A stretch of DNA of 64,000 nucleotides. Source: Amycolatopsis vastitatis. Lineage in GTDB: Bacteria; Actinomycetota; Actinomycetes; Mycobacteriales; Pseudonocardiaceae. Location: assembly GCF_002234595.1 (NCBI RefSeq), contig NZ_NMUL01000011.1, positions 38,492 to 102,491 on the forward strand, read 5' to 3'. The position numbers and the translations under genes are program-made. The notes beneath the pieces are model-generated. The model searched no databases, was not told the DNA's origin, and saw only the letters and a program-made list of their open reading frames with translations. Shown here piece by piece: positions 36,668-44,800 of the stretch. Each line of letters opens with the position of its first letter. The stretch's first letter is position 1.

Positions 36668-37519
36668 TCAAATATTTAGATTGTAGGTTCCACTGAATTC
36701 ACTTTCACCTTCCCGCCAGCGAGCCGTAACCTTCCATATTTTCGACATGCCCGTGACCGAATAAACGGGAAATCGGAACACTTCCGTCGGCGCAAGTGAG
36801 ATCGAATCGATCTCGTCAAGTCGACTGATAGGCACCTCTCCACCGTCGATTGCTTCAAGATCGAGTCGGAGGTCTTCAGCCGTGACAGATCCAATATTTA
36901 CCGCCTCTAGCAGAATTTTTCCTGGGATTTTTTCTCCAGCCGACACCTGGTCGAATTCAGTCGTAACTCTTATACTCGCCAAGGGCTGCTCCCCTTGGCG
37001 GTCGATGTCTAGTGTCAACAATTCCCGTACATCTTTTTCTAGAGCTGACCGAACTTGTGTCTCTAGTTCGGATATCGACCCGTACTCGCCGAGTATGCCG
37101 TTCGATTGAAGGCTCGCCTTATACTCGAGCAATGAGCGAAGTTGATCGATATCCAGGCGGCGATCGAGAGGACCGCTCGAGAAGTAAACATGAACGGGTA
37201 TTCCCCTCGATGCCCCTAATCTCAACTCCTCGGCGGTTCCTGAGATCGATCGTGGCGTTCTCGTGCCGAGCCGCGCATTGAAAATGCCAATCATAATGTC
37301 AGCCTGACTGACCAACTGCTGGTTTGTAATAATTTGAGGATCTCGCCCTAGCACGGCGACCGAGTCGTATTCCCAGCGAATGGGCAGGAGAACTACTCCG
37401 CGAGATACGGCGTGATCGGAATTCCACCTCCGGATAACTCTTTCCACGGCATCTCGCGCCTCTGCCGCGTCGTCGGGCGAGGCAATAAATACTGCAACAG
37501 CAGTGGCATTGAACGTCAC
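36668..37519 (-). CDS. DUF4062-like (TIR-like fold) protein
   Basis: 283 residues from GTG with GAGGGA upstream. Residues ~1-115 resemble DUF4062: VAVFIASPDDAAEARDAVER, then LPIRWEYDSVAVLGRDPQ, ADIMIGIFNARLGTRTP, and SGTAEELRLGASRGIPVHVY with a conserved Glu. This TIR/nucleosidase-like domain often serves as an effector or sensor beside STAND ATPases. The C-terminal ~100 residues look like an immunoglobulin-type beta domain (GKILLEAVNIGSVTAEDLRL). It lies 43 nt downstream of the NACHT gene on the same strand and shares its A+T-richer composition, so the two probably act together. Confidence 0.7.
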   Translation of the reverse strand: MTFNATAVAVFIASPDDAAEARDAVERVIRRWNSDHAVSRGVVLLPIRWEYDSVAVLGRDPQIITNQQLVSQADIMIGIFNARLGTRTPRSISGTAEELRLGASRGIPVHVYFSSGPLDRRLDIDQLRSLLEYKASLQSNGILGEYGSISELETQVRSALEKDVRELLTLDIDRQGEQPLASIRVTTEFDQVSAGEKIPGKILLEAVNIGSVTAEDLRLDLEAIDGGEVPISRLDEIDSISLAPTEVFRFPVYSVTGMSKIWKVTARWREGESEFSGTYNLNI

Positions 37520-37562
37520 GGTTACATCCCTCTGGGACTTGACGAGCTAGGTTAACGCAGAC

Positions 37563-40500
37563 TCATGAACCACCGTAGTCCACCCAGAAGTTTTTCGTAA
37601 ATGATTCCGAGTCGTATTCTGGCTCATAGACGACCTCGCAGCGACGTCGAAGTTTCTGGACTGGCTCGTCATCTAGCCCCCAACGCGTACCCGCAATGCG
37701 AACCTTGCAGCCCGCCTTCAAATATTCAAGTCCGTCCAGCGACTGAATGGAGCCGTTATCTTCAATTTCCAAAGAGCGCAGGGTTGGCATGTCACGCAGG
37801 AACCTGAGGTCGGCGACATGGCCATCACGCCAGATAAGTTCCCGTACTGCCGGAAATCTATCGGTATTCGAGCTATGACTGAGAGTCTCGTAATTATTTT
37901 CCAACGTACACCGCACGAGCGTGAGTTTCTTAACTTCTGGCCCAACCGAGAAGAACTCGTCAGAACCTAGGTTGCTATCCTCAATTGACAGGGATGTCAG
38001 ATTGGGCATAGCTGGCACTGCATCCAACAGTACCGCCGGCGCGGAATGAACGGTTAGACTTTGCAGTCGATTGAATCGAGCAGTGAGGCTAATCGGCTTT
38101 AGATGCTCTTCGAAGCTGATGTCCAGGTTGCGGATATTCGCACATTCGGACAGCATTTTGAGGTCCTGATTAGAGATTCTTCTCTCGAGCACCAAGCGGG
38201 AGAGCATAGTAAGACTGCCTACAAAATCAAGTGAATCGATACGGAGGTCGCCTGCAACTGCCAGAGTTGTAAGATTCTTCAATGTTCTCAAGTCTTGGGC
38301 GCCAAGAACGGCAATTTGTCCAGTTATTTGTTTCAAAGACAAAATCCGAAGATCTTGTTTGTCTTGCAGGATTTCTTTCCAGTCTGTAATTTCTATTTCG
38401 ACATCAGCCAAGTGAAGGGCCCACAATTCTGGGGGTCCCACTGACTTCAAAGGCGATAAGCCAGAGCTTCTTGATATCGACAAAGACCTCAAGGAGCGGA
38501 CGCTTGCCGTCCATTCGATTGATCCAATATTCTCAGAGTCCCTAATATCTAACTGTCTAAGTCTTGGTATGTGGCGGGCACTATTAAGTGCGCCGTCATC
38601 CAGTCGCGCATTTTGTACCGTGAGTCGCGTTAGCCTTTCAATATCACTTATCGCACTGATTCTATTCGTCTCAGTGAGCGTGATACCAAAGTCTGCATTA
38701 ATTTCCGCAAGTACTCGCTTACTGTATGCTTCTGGGTCAAATCGCTCAAGGGCTGTCGTCAATGCTTTTAGGTCGCTATCGCGCGCATCTCGCGCGTAGT
38801 TGGTTAGTTCATTCATGGCTTCGACGGTGCCTATTCGGGCTAGCACATTGATCGATAGGCGCCGCGACTGCTCATCTATGACTCTGGAGCTTGCCAGGTA
38901 GGGGATCGCTGCGTTTCCTAGGCTAGCTAAAGCTTTGGACTCGGTTTCGTCGGCCGGCGGAAGGATCTCCGAAATCGCAGCTTCGGCTTGCCTGCGGATT
39001 TTGGGCGATACAACAGTAGATGCTCCAAGGCATTCTACAAGAGTTGTAAGTAAGATTCGCCGCTCCGAGTCGAGGCAAGCCGAAAGGCGGTCCAAGATCC
39101 AGTTGATTGTCTTGTCGGCGGTTTCGAGATCAGCTGAATAGCAAGCAAAAGGCAGCGTCGCCCATTGTCCGGCGTCGGCGAGGTCATATATGACTCCGAG
39201 CTGTCCTGATTGACGAAGAGACTTCGCAGCCAAATAGTCTTGAATGCTGCGGTGCGCGAATTCGGCCTCGTTGTTCGCGACCCTCTGGAGAACGATGCTG
39301 CGAGAAAGCACGGTTTCGACCCACCGTGGTGTCTCCGCCGAGGAGCGACCTATTTTGACTAGCACGTCCGAAATGATCTGCGTCAGGCTAGATACTCGAG
39401 AATATTTTCTGCCGGTGATTGGCAGGGTCATGGCGCCAAGCTTAGTCATTTCCATGGCAATCGCGCCGACGAGGGTTTCCTTTTTTCCAAGATCGAGATT
39501 GTTCCAATCCGAAGAATTGGACCCTCTGTCACGTTCACGAGTGTCTAGGAGTGTCGATACTACGAGGTCGTAAAGTTTTCCACGCTTATCTGGTGCAGTG
39601 GTCTTTCCTGTCGCATAGAGGCAGCAAAGCATGGATACGAGCAAGGGGCTATCTGCCATATCGCTGATCGCAGGGGTACCTAAGTCGCTGAGCAGATCTC
39701 GCCTTGCGCGTTCGACTTCTGTGTGTTTGAGTTCTGCGCTTGCGTAGTGTTGGTCTAATAGGCCATTGAACCAACGCTCTGCAAGTTCGGCCGAGTCGTT
39801 TCGCCGCAGGGGAAGAATAGACACCTGCTTGAACTGCAGAAGGTCAAAGCGGGTATTATTGATTCCCTCCGGACGTGAGGTTGCGATGATGTGTGCGTCA
39901 GGAAACCTCTCCGTTAGTGAGCCTACCCATTCTTCGGCGCCAGATCTCTTGCTAGGTGAAATCTCGTCCCAGCCGTCGAGCAAAATGAGAGGAGTGACCG
40001 AAGCGTGGCAGTCCTGCAGCCATCCTGACGCAACTTCGTCCTGCAGTTGTGCCGAGTACAACAGCATCCGGTCGCTCGGTGCGCGGTTAGACATGATCGT
40101 CTCGCGCAGTCTGACGAACAACGGGAGAAGTGGTCGATTTGGTAGGGCGAGTCCTTGTAATCCTTGCTGAGATGCAGTGAAAGCTAACCATTGCACTGCG
40201 GTTGTTTTTCCACATCCGGCCTTGCCGGTGATAATTAGCCGAATTCCCTTATTTGATTTGCTGCGCGTCTGTTCGTTGGCCAGCGAAATGATCAACTTGT
40301 TAATCGCGATCGATCTGCCGTGTTCCAGATTGGCTTGAGAGCTTAGTTTGCCAGCCAGATACGACACTGCAATTGGGACTCGACGAAACCGTTTCTCGAC
40401 AGGAAGTCCGAATAGTTCCATATGACTGAGGCAGGAAGATATATCTCGCCGCTGCGTGCCAACAACCCGCATTGCCCCGATTGAGCCCGGCACCCCTGCC

Positions 40501-41063
40501 TTGCGCACCGCCAGGAGCATACTTCTGCAGCTATCGATTAAACGAGTTGAGTTGACAAGTGAGGTCCACGCTGCCGGAGCTCGCTCGGAAGGGAAGATGC
40601 GAACCCAGGCAGAGAGTGCGTGACAGCATAATGTCAGCGCTGACCTCCCGTAGCCTCGCGCCAACTCGCCGATATCATCTGCTTCCCATTCCGGCTCAAT
40701 TTTTTTCAAAAAATCACGATGGATATCACTTGGAGGCTTTTCTTCAATGTCCCGGTCAGTGACGAGAGTGTACATACTCCCCTCAAGTACGCTGGACATG
40801 ATGTCGATTGCCTCAAAGTACTTGTCTTCAGGCAGACCGTCTGCACCGCTAGCGTGAATTAACGTTAACTCGTCGGCTACGCGATCTACTATGCTTTCGA
40901 TCTGTCGTTGTAGTTCCCGACCCGCGAGCGTGCCGTCGGCGCCGGGCAAAATGGCACCCGACCATGTTGAAACGTCATCGCCAAGAGTGTCGGCGAGACT
41001 GCCGTAAACCCAGCATATCGCAAGGCGCAATGTTGCGGTCGCCAGCACGTGGGGAGCGGTCAC
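37563..41063 (-). CDS. NACHT-LRR protein (bacterial NLR-like STAND ATPase)
   Basis: 1,166 residues from GTG 41063 (a TTG at 41093 would add ten). Residues ~1-270 are helical with no effector domain I can name. The NACHT ATPase follows: Walker A ITGKAGCGKTTAVQWLAF at ~280, Walker B PLILLDGWDEISPSKRSG at ~360, sensor IIATSRPEG, and the helical tail with RSIQDYLAAKSL. A HEAT-like helical middle leads to ~300 residues of leucine-rich repeats (LRQLDIRDSENIGSIEW, LTTLAVAGDLRIDSLDF, LRSLEIEDNGSIQSLDGLEY). Bacterial NACHT proteins of this kind sense phage products and trigger abortive responses. Base composition is clearly lower in G+C than all neighbours, showing recent transfer. Confidence 0.88.
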   Translation of the reverse strand: MTAPHVLATATLRLAICWVYGSLADTLGDDVSTWSGAILPGADGTLAGRELQRQIESIVDRVADELTLIHASGADGLPEDKYFEAIDIMSSVLEGSMYTLVTDRDIEEKPPSDIHRDFLKKIEPEWEADDIGELARGYGRSALTLCCHALSAWVRIFPSERAPAAWTSLVNSTRLIDSCRSMLLAVRKAGVPGSIGAMRVVGTQRRDISSCLSHMELFGLPVEKRFRRVPIAVSYLAGKLSSQANLEHGRSIAINKLIISLANEQTRSKSNKGIRLIITGKAGCGKTTAVQWLAFTASQQGLQGLALPNRPLLPLFVRLRETIMSNRAPSDRMLLYSAQLQDEVASGWLQDCHASVTPLILLDGWDEISPSKRSGAEEWVGSLTERFPDAHIIATSRPEGINNTRFDLLQFKQVSILPLRRNDSAELAERWFNGLLDQHYASAELKHTEVERARRDLLSDLGTPAISDMADSPLLVSMLCCLYATGKTTAPDKRGKLYDLVVSTLLDTRERDRGSNSSDWNNLDLGKKETLVGAIAMEMTKLGAMTLPITGRKYSRVSSLTQIISDVLVKIGRSSAETPRWVETVLSRSIVLQRVANNEAEFAHRSIQDYLAAKSLRQSGQLGVIYDLADAGQWATLPFACYSADLETADKTINWILDRLSACLDSERRILLTTLVECLGASTVVSPKIRRQAEAAISEILPPADETESKALASLGNAAIPYLASSRVIDEQSRRLSINVLARIGTVEAMNELTNYARDARDSDLKALTTALERFDPEAYSKRVLAEINADFGITLTETNRISAISDIERLTRLTVQNARLDDGALNSARHIPRLRQLDIRDSENIGSIEWTASVRSLRSLSISRSSGLSPLKSVGPPELWALHLADVEIEITDWKEILQDKQDLRILSLKQITGQIAVLGAQDLRTLKNLTTLAVAGDLRIDSLDFVGSLTMLSRLVLERRISNQDLKMLSECANIRNLDISFEEHLKPISLTARFNRLQSLTVHSAPAVLLDAVPAMPNLTSLSIEDSNLGSDEFFSVGPEVKKLTLVRCTLENNYETLSHSSNTDRFPAVRELIWRDGHVADLRFLRDMPTLRSLEIEDNGSIQSLDGLEYLKAGCKVRIAGTRWGLDDEPVQKLRRRCEVVYEPEYDSESFTKNFWVDYGGS

Positions 41064-41093
41064 AGATGCCTGCCTCACAACGGTGGAACGCAA

Positions 41094-41391
41094 GTTTAGC
41101 TTGAGATCGATGCGATCTTGACTGATGTTACCTGAGCTTGCACCGTATCCGTGATCGTTGCCCGAATGTGATCTTTTGACGGGTCGTCGTCCACTGTGGG
41201 ATACCGGCGTGTCGTGGGTAAGAAGATCACAGCTTCGATGGCTGGATGAGGCCTATAGACAGCGGCCGTCGATGCGAACGCATGATCGAGGTCATCATGG
41301 TCGGCAGCAGCGCTGTCGGAATCCTGATTCTCATGAGCGTGGGTGGAGCCGTCCTCCCGAATATCTTGCCAGTGGTCCTCCGCGGAGCTCG
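41094..41391. other. intergenic region between the two defence modules
   Basis: No convincing gene. A minus-strand open frame of 107 codons (41096-41419) is polar and low in complexity and overlaps the terminator-like hairpin, so I do not call it. The promoter of the NACHT gene should lie here. Confidence 0.5.
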
Positions 41392-41425
41392 CTCGCGGTG
41401 GCCAGCGTCGCCTGGCCACCGCGAG
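41392..41425 (-). terminator. hairpin downstream of the TIR-caspase operon
   Basis: CTCGCGGTGGCCA and TGGCCACCGCGAG form a perfect 13-bp stem with an 8-nt loop, 18 nt after the last stop codon of the five-gene operon. No U-run follows, as is common for actinomycete terminators. Confidence 0.65.
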
Positions 41426-41443
41426 GGAGGTGGGATGCGCGGG

Positions 41444-41641
41444 TCAGTCGTCGCTGGTCGATGTGGTCGCCGTACCCGAGCCGCCCGATGCCGCCCCCTG
41501 AGCAGGACCGGACGGCGCTTGTGGCGGCGCGTACGGCGTCTTCGGCGCCTCATAGCCGCCGCGCTTTTCGATGGTGTGGTCAGATCCGTCAGGGACCACT
41601 CGGTAGTGAACCTCACCTTGGCGGGTAACGCGTTCAGTCAT
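41444..41641 (-). CDS. 65-residue protein, last gene of TIR-caspase operon
   Basis: ATG overlaps the stop of the membrane-protein gene (TAATG). The N-terminal half is charged with beta character (TERVTRQGEVHYRVVPDG); the C-terminal half is low-complexity Pro/Ala/Gly/Ser/Thr (APPQAPSGPAQGAASGGSG). No family recognised. The coupling argues that it is translated and part of the system. Confidence 0.65.
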   Translation of the reverse strand: MTERVTRQGEVHYRVVPDGSDHTIEKRGGYEAPKTPYAPPQAPSGPAQGAASGGSGTATTSTSDD

Positions 41642-42291
41642 TAGGGTTCCTTGATGTCGATGTATTCGATTTCGGTCCACCGCACCAGCAGTCCGGTTTC
41701 ACCGGGCACAGGTACCGGCAGGTTCTTCTCGTCCCGCGATAGCATGCCGCTGTCGGGATCGATGGTGTAGCTGAGCGGCAGGTAAAGGTCGCCTTCCTCG
41801 GGGTGGGACGACGCGTAGGCCGACCGTCCGTCGCGGCTGGTCCCGTAATAGCCAGCCAACCAGATCCCGGATTTGAGCTTGATCCGGACAATCGCGCGGT
41901 CAGCGTGTCGCCACAGGTAGTCCCACGCCCGTGGCTCGACGGCCGCGCCGACCAGCAACTTCCCCCACCGCTTGTGGTTCCTGTGCCCCCAGCCGATGAC
42001 ACTGCCGACTGCAATCGGCGCCAAGACGTACCCGATCGCCAAGATCTCCAGCAGCCACGGGCTGGCTGTGCCGTTGACCAGCCGCCGCTCGACAATCAAG
42101 TACCGGTAGACCCAGTACTCACCGACCGCCAGGACTGCGTGCATCAGCGCGGAGGCAGCGAGGAACCGCACGAGCCGGTCGGAGAAGCTAACCCCGTAGC
42201 CGGTGGTGACCCGTTCCAGCGCGAAGGTGTAGGCCGCGCCGGGCAACAGGGCTAGCACGGCCACCAGCAGTCCCTGGAAGGTGGCGATCAC
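41641..42291 (-). CDS. DUF6338-like integral membrane protein
   Basis: 216 residues; GTG start overlaps the SLOG stop (GTGA). Three membrane helices lie in the first ~105 residues (ATFQGLLVAVLALLPGAAYT; FLAASALMHAVLAVGEYWVY; LLEILAIGYVLAPIAVGSVI). The soluble C-terminal half is beta-rich (IVRIKLKSGIWLAGYYGTSR, DLYLPLSYTIDP) and probably cytoplasmic. The layout matches DUF6338 as I remember it. In this operon it could be the membrane effector or an anchor; this is inference. Confidence 0.75.
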   Translation of the reverse strand: MIATFQGLLVAVLALLPGAAYTFALERVTTGYGVSFSDRLVRFLAASALMHAVLAVGEYWVYRYLIVERRLVNGTASPWLLEILAIGYVLAPIAVGSVIGWGHRNHKRWGKLLVGAAVEPRAWDYLWRHADRAIVRIKLKSGIWLAGYYGTSRDGRSAYASSHPEEGDLYLPLSYTIDPDSGMLSRDEKNLPVPVPGETGLLVRWTEIEYIDIKEP

Positions 42292-42764
42292 GTCCGCCGG
42301 ACCCCCTCGGGCCAGGAGATCAACACGTCGCGGCCGAGCTCGCGGGCGTGGTTGACTGCGTCGCCGGTGCCGCCGAGGCCGTGGGCGGGCTGCCCATCCC
42401 ACACCGCGACCAGCAGGTCGCAGTGCTCGACCACGTACTTGCCGGCGGCGTCAAACGCGGTCTCGCTGGGCTCGGCGAAGTCCAGCTCGGTGACCTCGGC
42501 GGCCGCGGCCCGCAGTTTCTGGTAGGTCGCGAGGTCGCTGGGATTGAAGGTGTCGGCGTAGCCGCGGCATGGGATCACCGCGTGTAGTCGGTGTCCTGCT
42601 GCGAGTAGCAGCTGCGCGAACAGGTGGTCCGCGCCGGCGGCGAGGCTGGACAGTCCGGTCACCGGGCTGGCTTGCGTGGCGAGGAGCGCGCGGATGTCGC
42701 GTTTGGCTTGACGTCGGGCGATGTCGGGCAGGTTTTGGTGCCCGCTGATCCCGATCGTCGTCAC
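42288..42764 (-). CDS. SLOG-family nucleotide-binding protein
   Basis: 158 residues; GTG start overlaps the caspase stop (GTGA). Motifs of the SLOG superfamily are seen: TTIGISGHQNLP at the N-terminus, TGLSSLAAGADHLFAQLLL, HAVIPCRGYADTF and the Gly-rich loop VAVWDGQPAHGLGGTGDAV. SLOG domains bind nucleotide ligands; in type I Thoeris the SLOG of ThsA recognises the TIR-made cyclic ADP-ribose isomer. Here it is a free-standing protein between a caspase and a membrane protein, so a ligand sensor is a reasonable guess. Confidence 0.8.
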   Translation of the reverse strand: MTTIGISGHQNLPDIARRQAKRDIRALLATQASPVTGLSSLAAGADHLFAQLLLAAGHRLHAVIPCRGYADTFNPSDLATYQKLRAAAAEVTELDFAEPSETAFDAAGKYVVEHCDLLVAVWDGQPAHGLGGTGDAVNHARELGRDVLISWPEGVRRT

Positions 42765-43717
42765 AGGGTCCCTCGCTTGGCCATCTGCCAATAGTGCCGC
42801 CCGAGCGGGGTCAGCCGACAGCTGCCGCTCTCCATCGCTGCGAAGTACATGTGCTGATGATCCACCGGTTCGACCAGCTTGTTCGCTCGACACTTCTGCA
42901 ACTGGTCGAAAATCTCCTCGTGCTCGGGATGCGCGTCCAGACCGGACTGCGACTTGTCCGGCTCGTAACTGGGATCGAGCTGGTAGTGATGCCCCGGCTC
43001 GGGGAACCACTTCAGCAGGTTGTGCAGCGTGGGCAGCGGCACCGACGGGGCGCAGCTGCGCAGGTCGTGCAGCCGGTCGACGTTGGCCTTGAACGTCGGC
43101 CGCTGCTCCCAGGCGTCGAAACATTCCGACAGGTAGGCGTAGAGACCAGCGACGGTGACGTGGCCCAGGACGTCCGCGGCGCCGCCGTCGAGCGCGCCCT
43201 CCAGGTGGGCGGAGAACAGGCCGCGGCCGCCGGCCTCGGCGGAGTACTGGTCGCCGCGGCTGGCGGTCAGGATGGACATCCCGCTGCGCAGCACGGCCGC
43301 GTCGGTGAGCGCGGCGACGGTTCCGGCGCCGCCAGAGAAGCAGCAGTCCAGGATCACCACGATCTCCTTGACCTCCGATTTCCGGGCGATCGTCAGAACC
43401 TCGGCGAACAGGACCCCGGGCGTCTCACCCTGGCCGTCGCTGGTGACCAGGGCGACGTCGCCGTCGACGGGAGTGCCGTGGCCGGCGAAGTACAGCAGCG
43501 CGAAATCCGCACCGCCTGCCAGCAGGGCCCGCACGCCGCTCATCAGGTCGTTGCGGGTCACCGTACCGGTCAGCAGCCGACAGTCGAGGTTCTTGGTGGA
43601 GTCCTCATTGCGGACCAGCAGCGGCTGCAGCGCCGTCGCGTCGTTGACGCACCCGGCCAGCGACCGCTGGTGCTCGTAGTCGTCGATCCCGACCAACAGA
43701 GCGCGCCGCACGGTCAC
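42761..43717 (-). CDS. caspase-like protease (peptidase C14)
   Basis: 318 residues; GTG start overlaps the TIR stop (GTGA). It opens with RRALLVGIDDYEHQRSLAGC and NDATALQPLL, typical of bacterial caspases. The catalytic His is in LLYFAGHGTP (H80) and the catalytic Cys in VVILDCCFSGGAG (C126). The caspase fold ends near residue 225; the last ~90 residues end in a winged-helix-like segment (MYFAAMESGSCRLTPLGRHY) seen at the C-terminus of other actinobacterial caspases. Such proteases execute cell suicide in several phage-defence systems; in type IV Thoeris, as I recall, a TIR product activates one. Confidence 0.88.
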   Translation of the reverse strand: MTVRRALLVGIDDYEHQRSLAGCVNDATALQPLLVRNEDSTKNLDCRLLTGTVTRNDLMSGVRALLAGGADFALLYFAGHGTPVDGDVALVTSDGQGETPGVLFAEVLTIARKSEVKEIVVILDCCFSGGAGTVAALTDAAVLRSGMSILTASRGDQYSAEAGGRGLFSAHLEGALDGGAADVLGHVTVAGLYAYLSECFDAWEQRPTFKANVDRLHDLRSCAPSVPLPTLHNLLKWFPEPGHHYQLDPSYEPDKSQSGLDAHPEHEEIFDQLQKCRANKLVEPVDHQHMYFAAMESGSCRLTPLGRHYWQMAKRGTL

Positions 43718-44091
43718 AGCCCATCGATGAACGCGCCGATCGTGTCCCACGCCCACGCCGTGCACCGCGCGGACCCCATCTCCGTCGGCTTGACCCGATA
43801 CTGTCCCAGCCAGATGCCCAGCAGCGGTTTGTCCTCCTCTACCGCGCACTTGATCTCCCACAGCTGCCCGTCTGCCTTCGGCGTGCTCGAGCTGATCAGT
43901 GCAATTACCCCGTCTGAGCGGCGGATCCGGGTTCGGACTTTGGTCTTCCACTCGGTCTTGTAGGGCTCCTTCACCGACATGTCCGTGTACCCGTAGGGCG
44001 ACCGCACCAACAACCGCTGCCCGTTGAACAGGTTCCGGCTCGCCTCGTCCTCCTTGGCGAAGGCGATGAACACCGTCTTTTGATCCACCAT
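43714..44091 (-). CDS. TIR-like (ThsB/DUF1863-type) protein
   Basis: 125 residues from ATG 44091 with GAGAGGGG upstream. Beta-A is KTVFIAFAKEDEASRNLF; TDMSVKEPYKTEWKTKVRTR, then DGVIALISSST and GQLWEIKCAVEED follow. This order is that of Thoeris ThsB-type TIR domains, with E79 of W-E-I as the candidate catalytic glutamate. Such TIRs make cyclic ADP-ribose-type messengers from NAD+ on infection. First gene of the five-gene coupled operon. Confidence 0.85.
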   Translation of the reverse strand: MVDQKTVFIAFAKEDEASRNLFNGQRLLVRSPYGYTDMSVKEPYKTEWKTKVRTRIRRSDGVIALISSSTPKADGQLWEIKCAVEEDKPLLGIWLGQYRVKPTEMGSARCTAWAWDTIGAFIDGL

Positions 44092-44212
44092 CGCGAACCC
44101 CTCTCATGCCCTTCCCGCGAGGCGCCGACATCCCCACGCCGCGCGGCGACTCCGATGGAGAGACACCGTACCCGAGGGAACCGACAAATTCGGACCGTGA
44201 ACACCCGACTGG

Positions 44213-44254
44213 GGCGTCGTTGCCCGGCAGGGGAACCAACCGGGCAACGACGCC
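44213..44254. other. strong hairpin in the leader of the TIR-caspase operon
   Basis: GGCGTCGTTGCCCGG (44213-44227) and CCGGGCAACGACGCC (44240-44254) pair perfectly over 15 bp with a 12-nt loop. It lies 122 bp upstream of the TIR start codon. It may be a leader RNA structure, an attenuator or a terminator for upstream transcription; no family match is visible. Confidence 0.6.
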
Positions 44255-44668
44255 GTTGAACTTCGTCGCCTGCAACCCATACCCGTGAGGAGCTGTTCGG
44301 TGACCACGAAGTCGTGACAAATCGACCGTGTTCAAGTGGAGGTTGCCACCCCGAAGAACTTCGACGCTACAAGGCGATCCCGTCGTCAAAACCTCGAAGC
44401 TGTCCAGCACGACACCGAGACCCGTGAGCACCGGTCACCGTGCACGGATTCACTGCCGACCGGGCCCTGCTGGTTGGATCAGCGCAGCGGCCGCTCGTCC
44501 GGGCGAGTGCTACCCGGTCGACCGAGAAGCTGGAGGTGACCCGGCCGCCGCGCCGCACCGCCGACCCGATCGGCACCCGCGGGCTTCACTCCGGCTCCAT
44601 TCTCTGCGCTTGACTTACTGTCGCGTGTGGCCTACTGACGCCTTAACCCCGTTCAGCAAGGGTGCCTC
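44255..44668. other. no gene recognised
   Basis: Open frames are short and lack family features. It contains CTGTCGCGTGTGGCCTACTGAC (44618-44639 less two end bases) which matches a segment at 54274-54295, and probably the promoter of the TIR-caspase operon. Confidence 0.5.
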
Positions 44669-44712
44669 GTGACGGCTGTGACGGGTCTCAGCTGACCCGT
44701 CACAGCCGTCAC
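44669..44712. repeat. 44-bp palindrome with perfect 19-bp arms
   Basis: The arm GTGACGGCTGTGACGGGTC (44669-44687) is repeated as its exact reverse complement at 44694-44712 around TCAGCT. Each arm itself contains two GTGACgG units. It lies 87 nt downstream of the minus-strand HTH gene, so it may terminate that transcript, but the repeated GTGAC units also suggest protein binding (replication, partition or control site of the element). Confidence 0.75.
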
Positions 44713-44760
44713 AGCCGATGTTTTCGGAGGTTGACAGACGTTCGCGGCCGTCACGGACAA

Positions 44761-44800
44761 TGTGACAGCTGGACGCCTCGCAGGACGGGTTGTGACAGCT
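44761..44800 (+). repeat. TGTGACAGCT direct repeats
   Basis: TGTGACAGCT occurs at 44761-44770 and again at 44791-44800, 30 bp apart (about three helical turns), and the unit is related to the arms of the palindrome at 44669-44712. Together they form a cluster of iteron-like sites. Confidence 0.6.

Noticed and set aside
41096..41419. 107-codon minus-strand open frame just before the NACHT gene
   Set aside because: Polar low-complexity sequence, no ribosome site or family, and it overlaps the terminator-like hairpin of the upstream operon.
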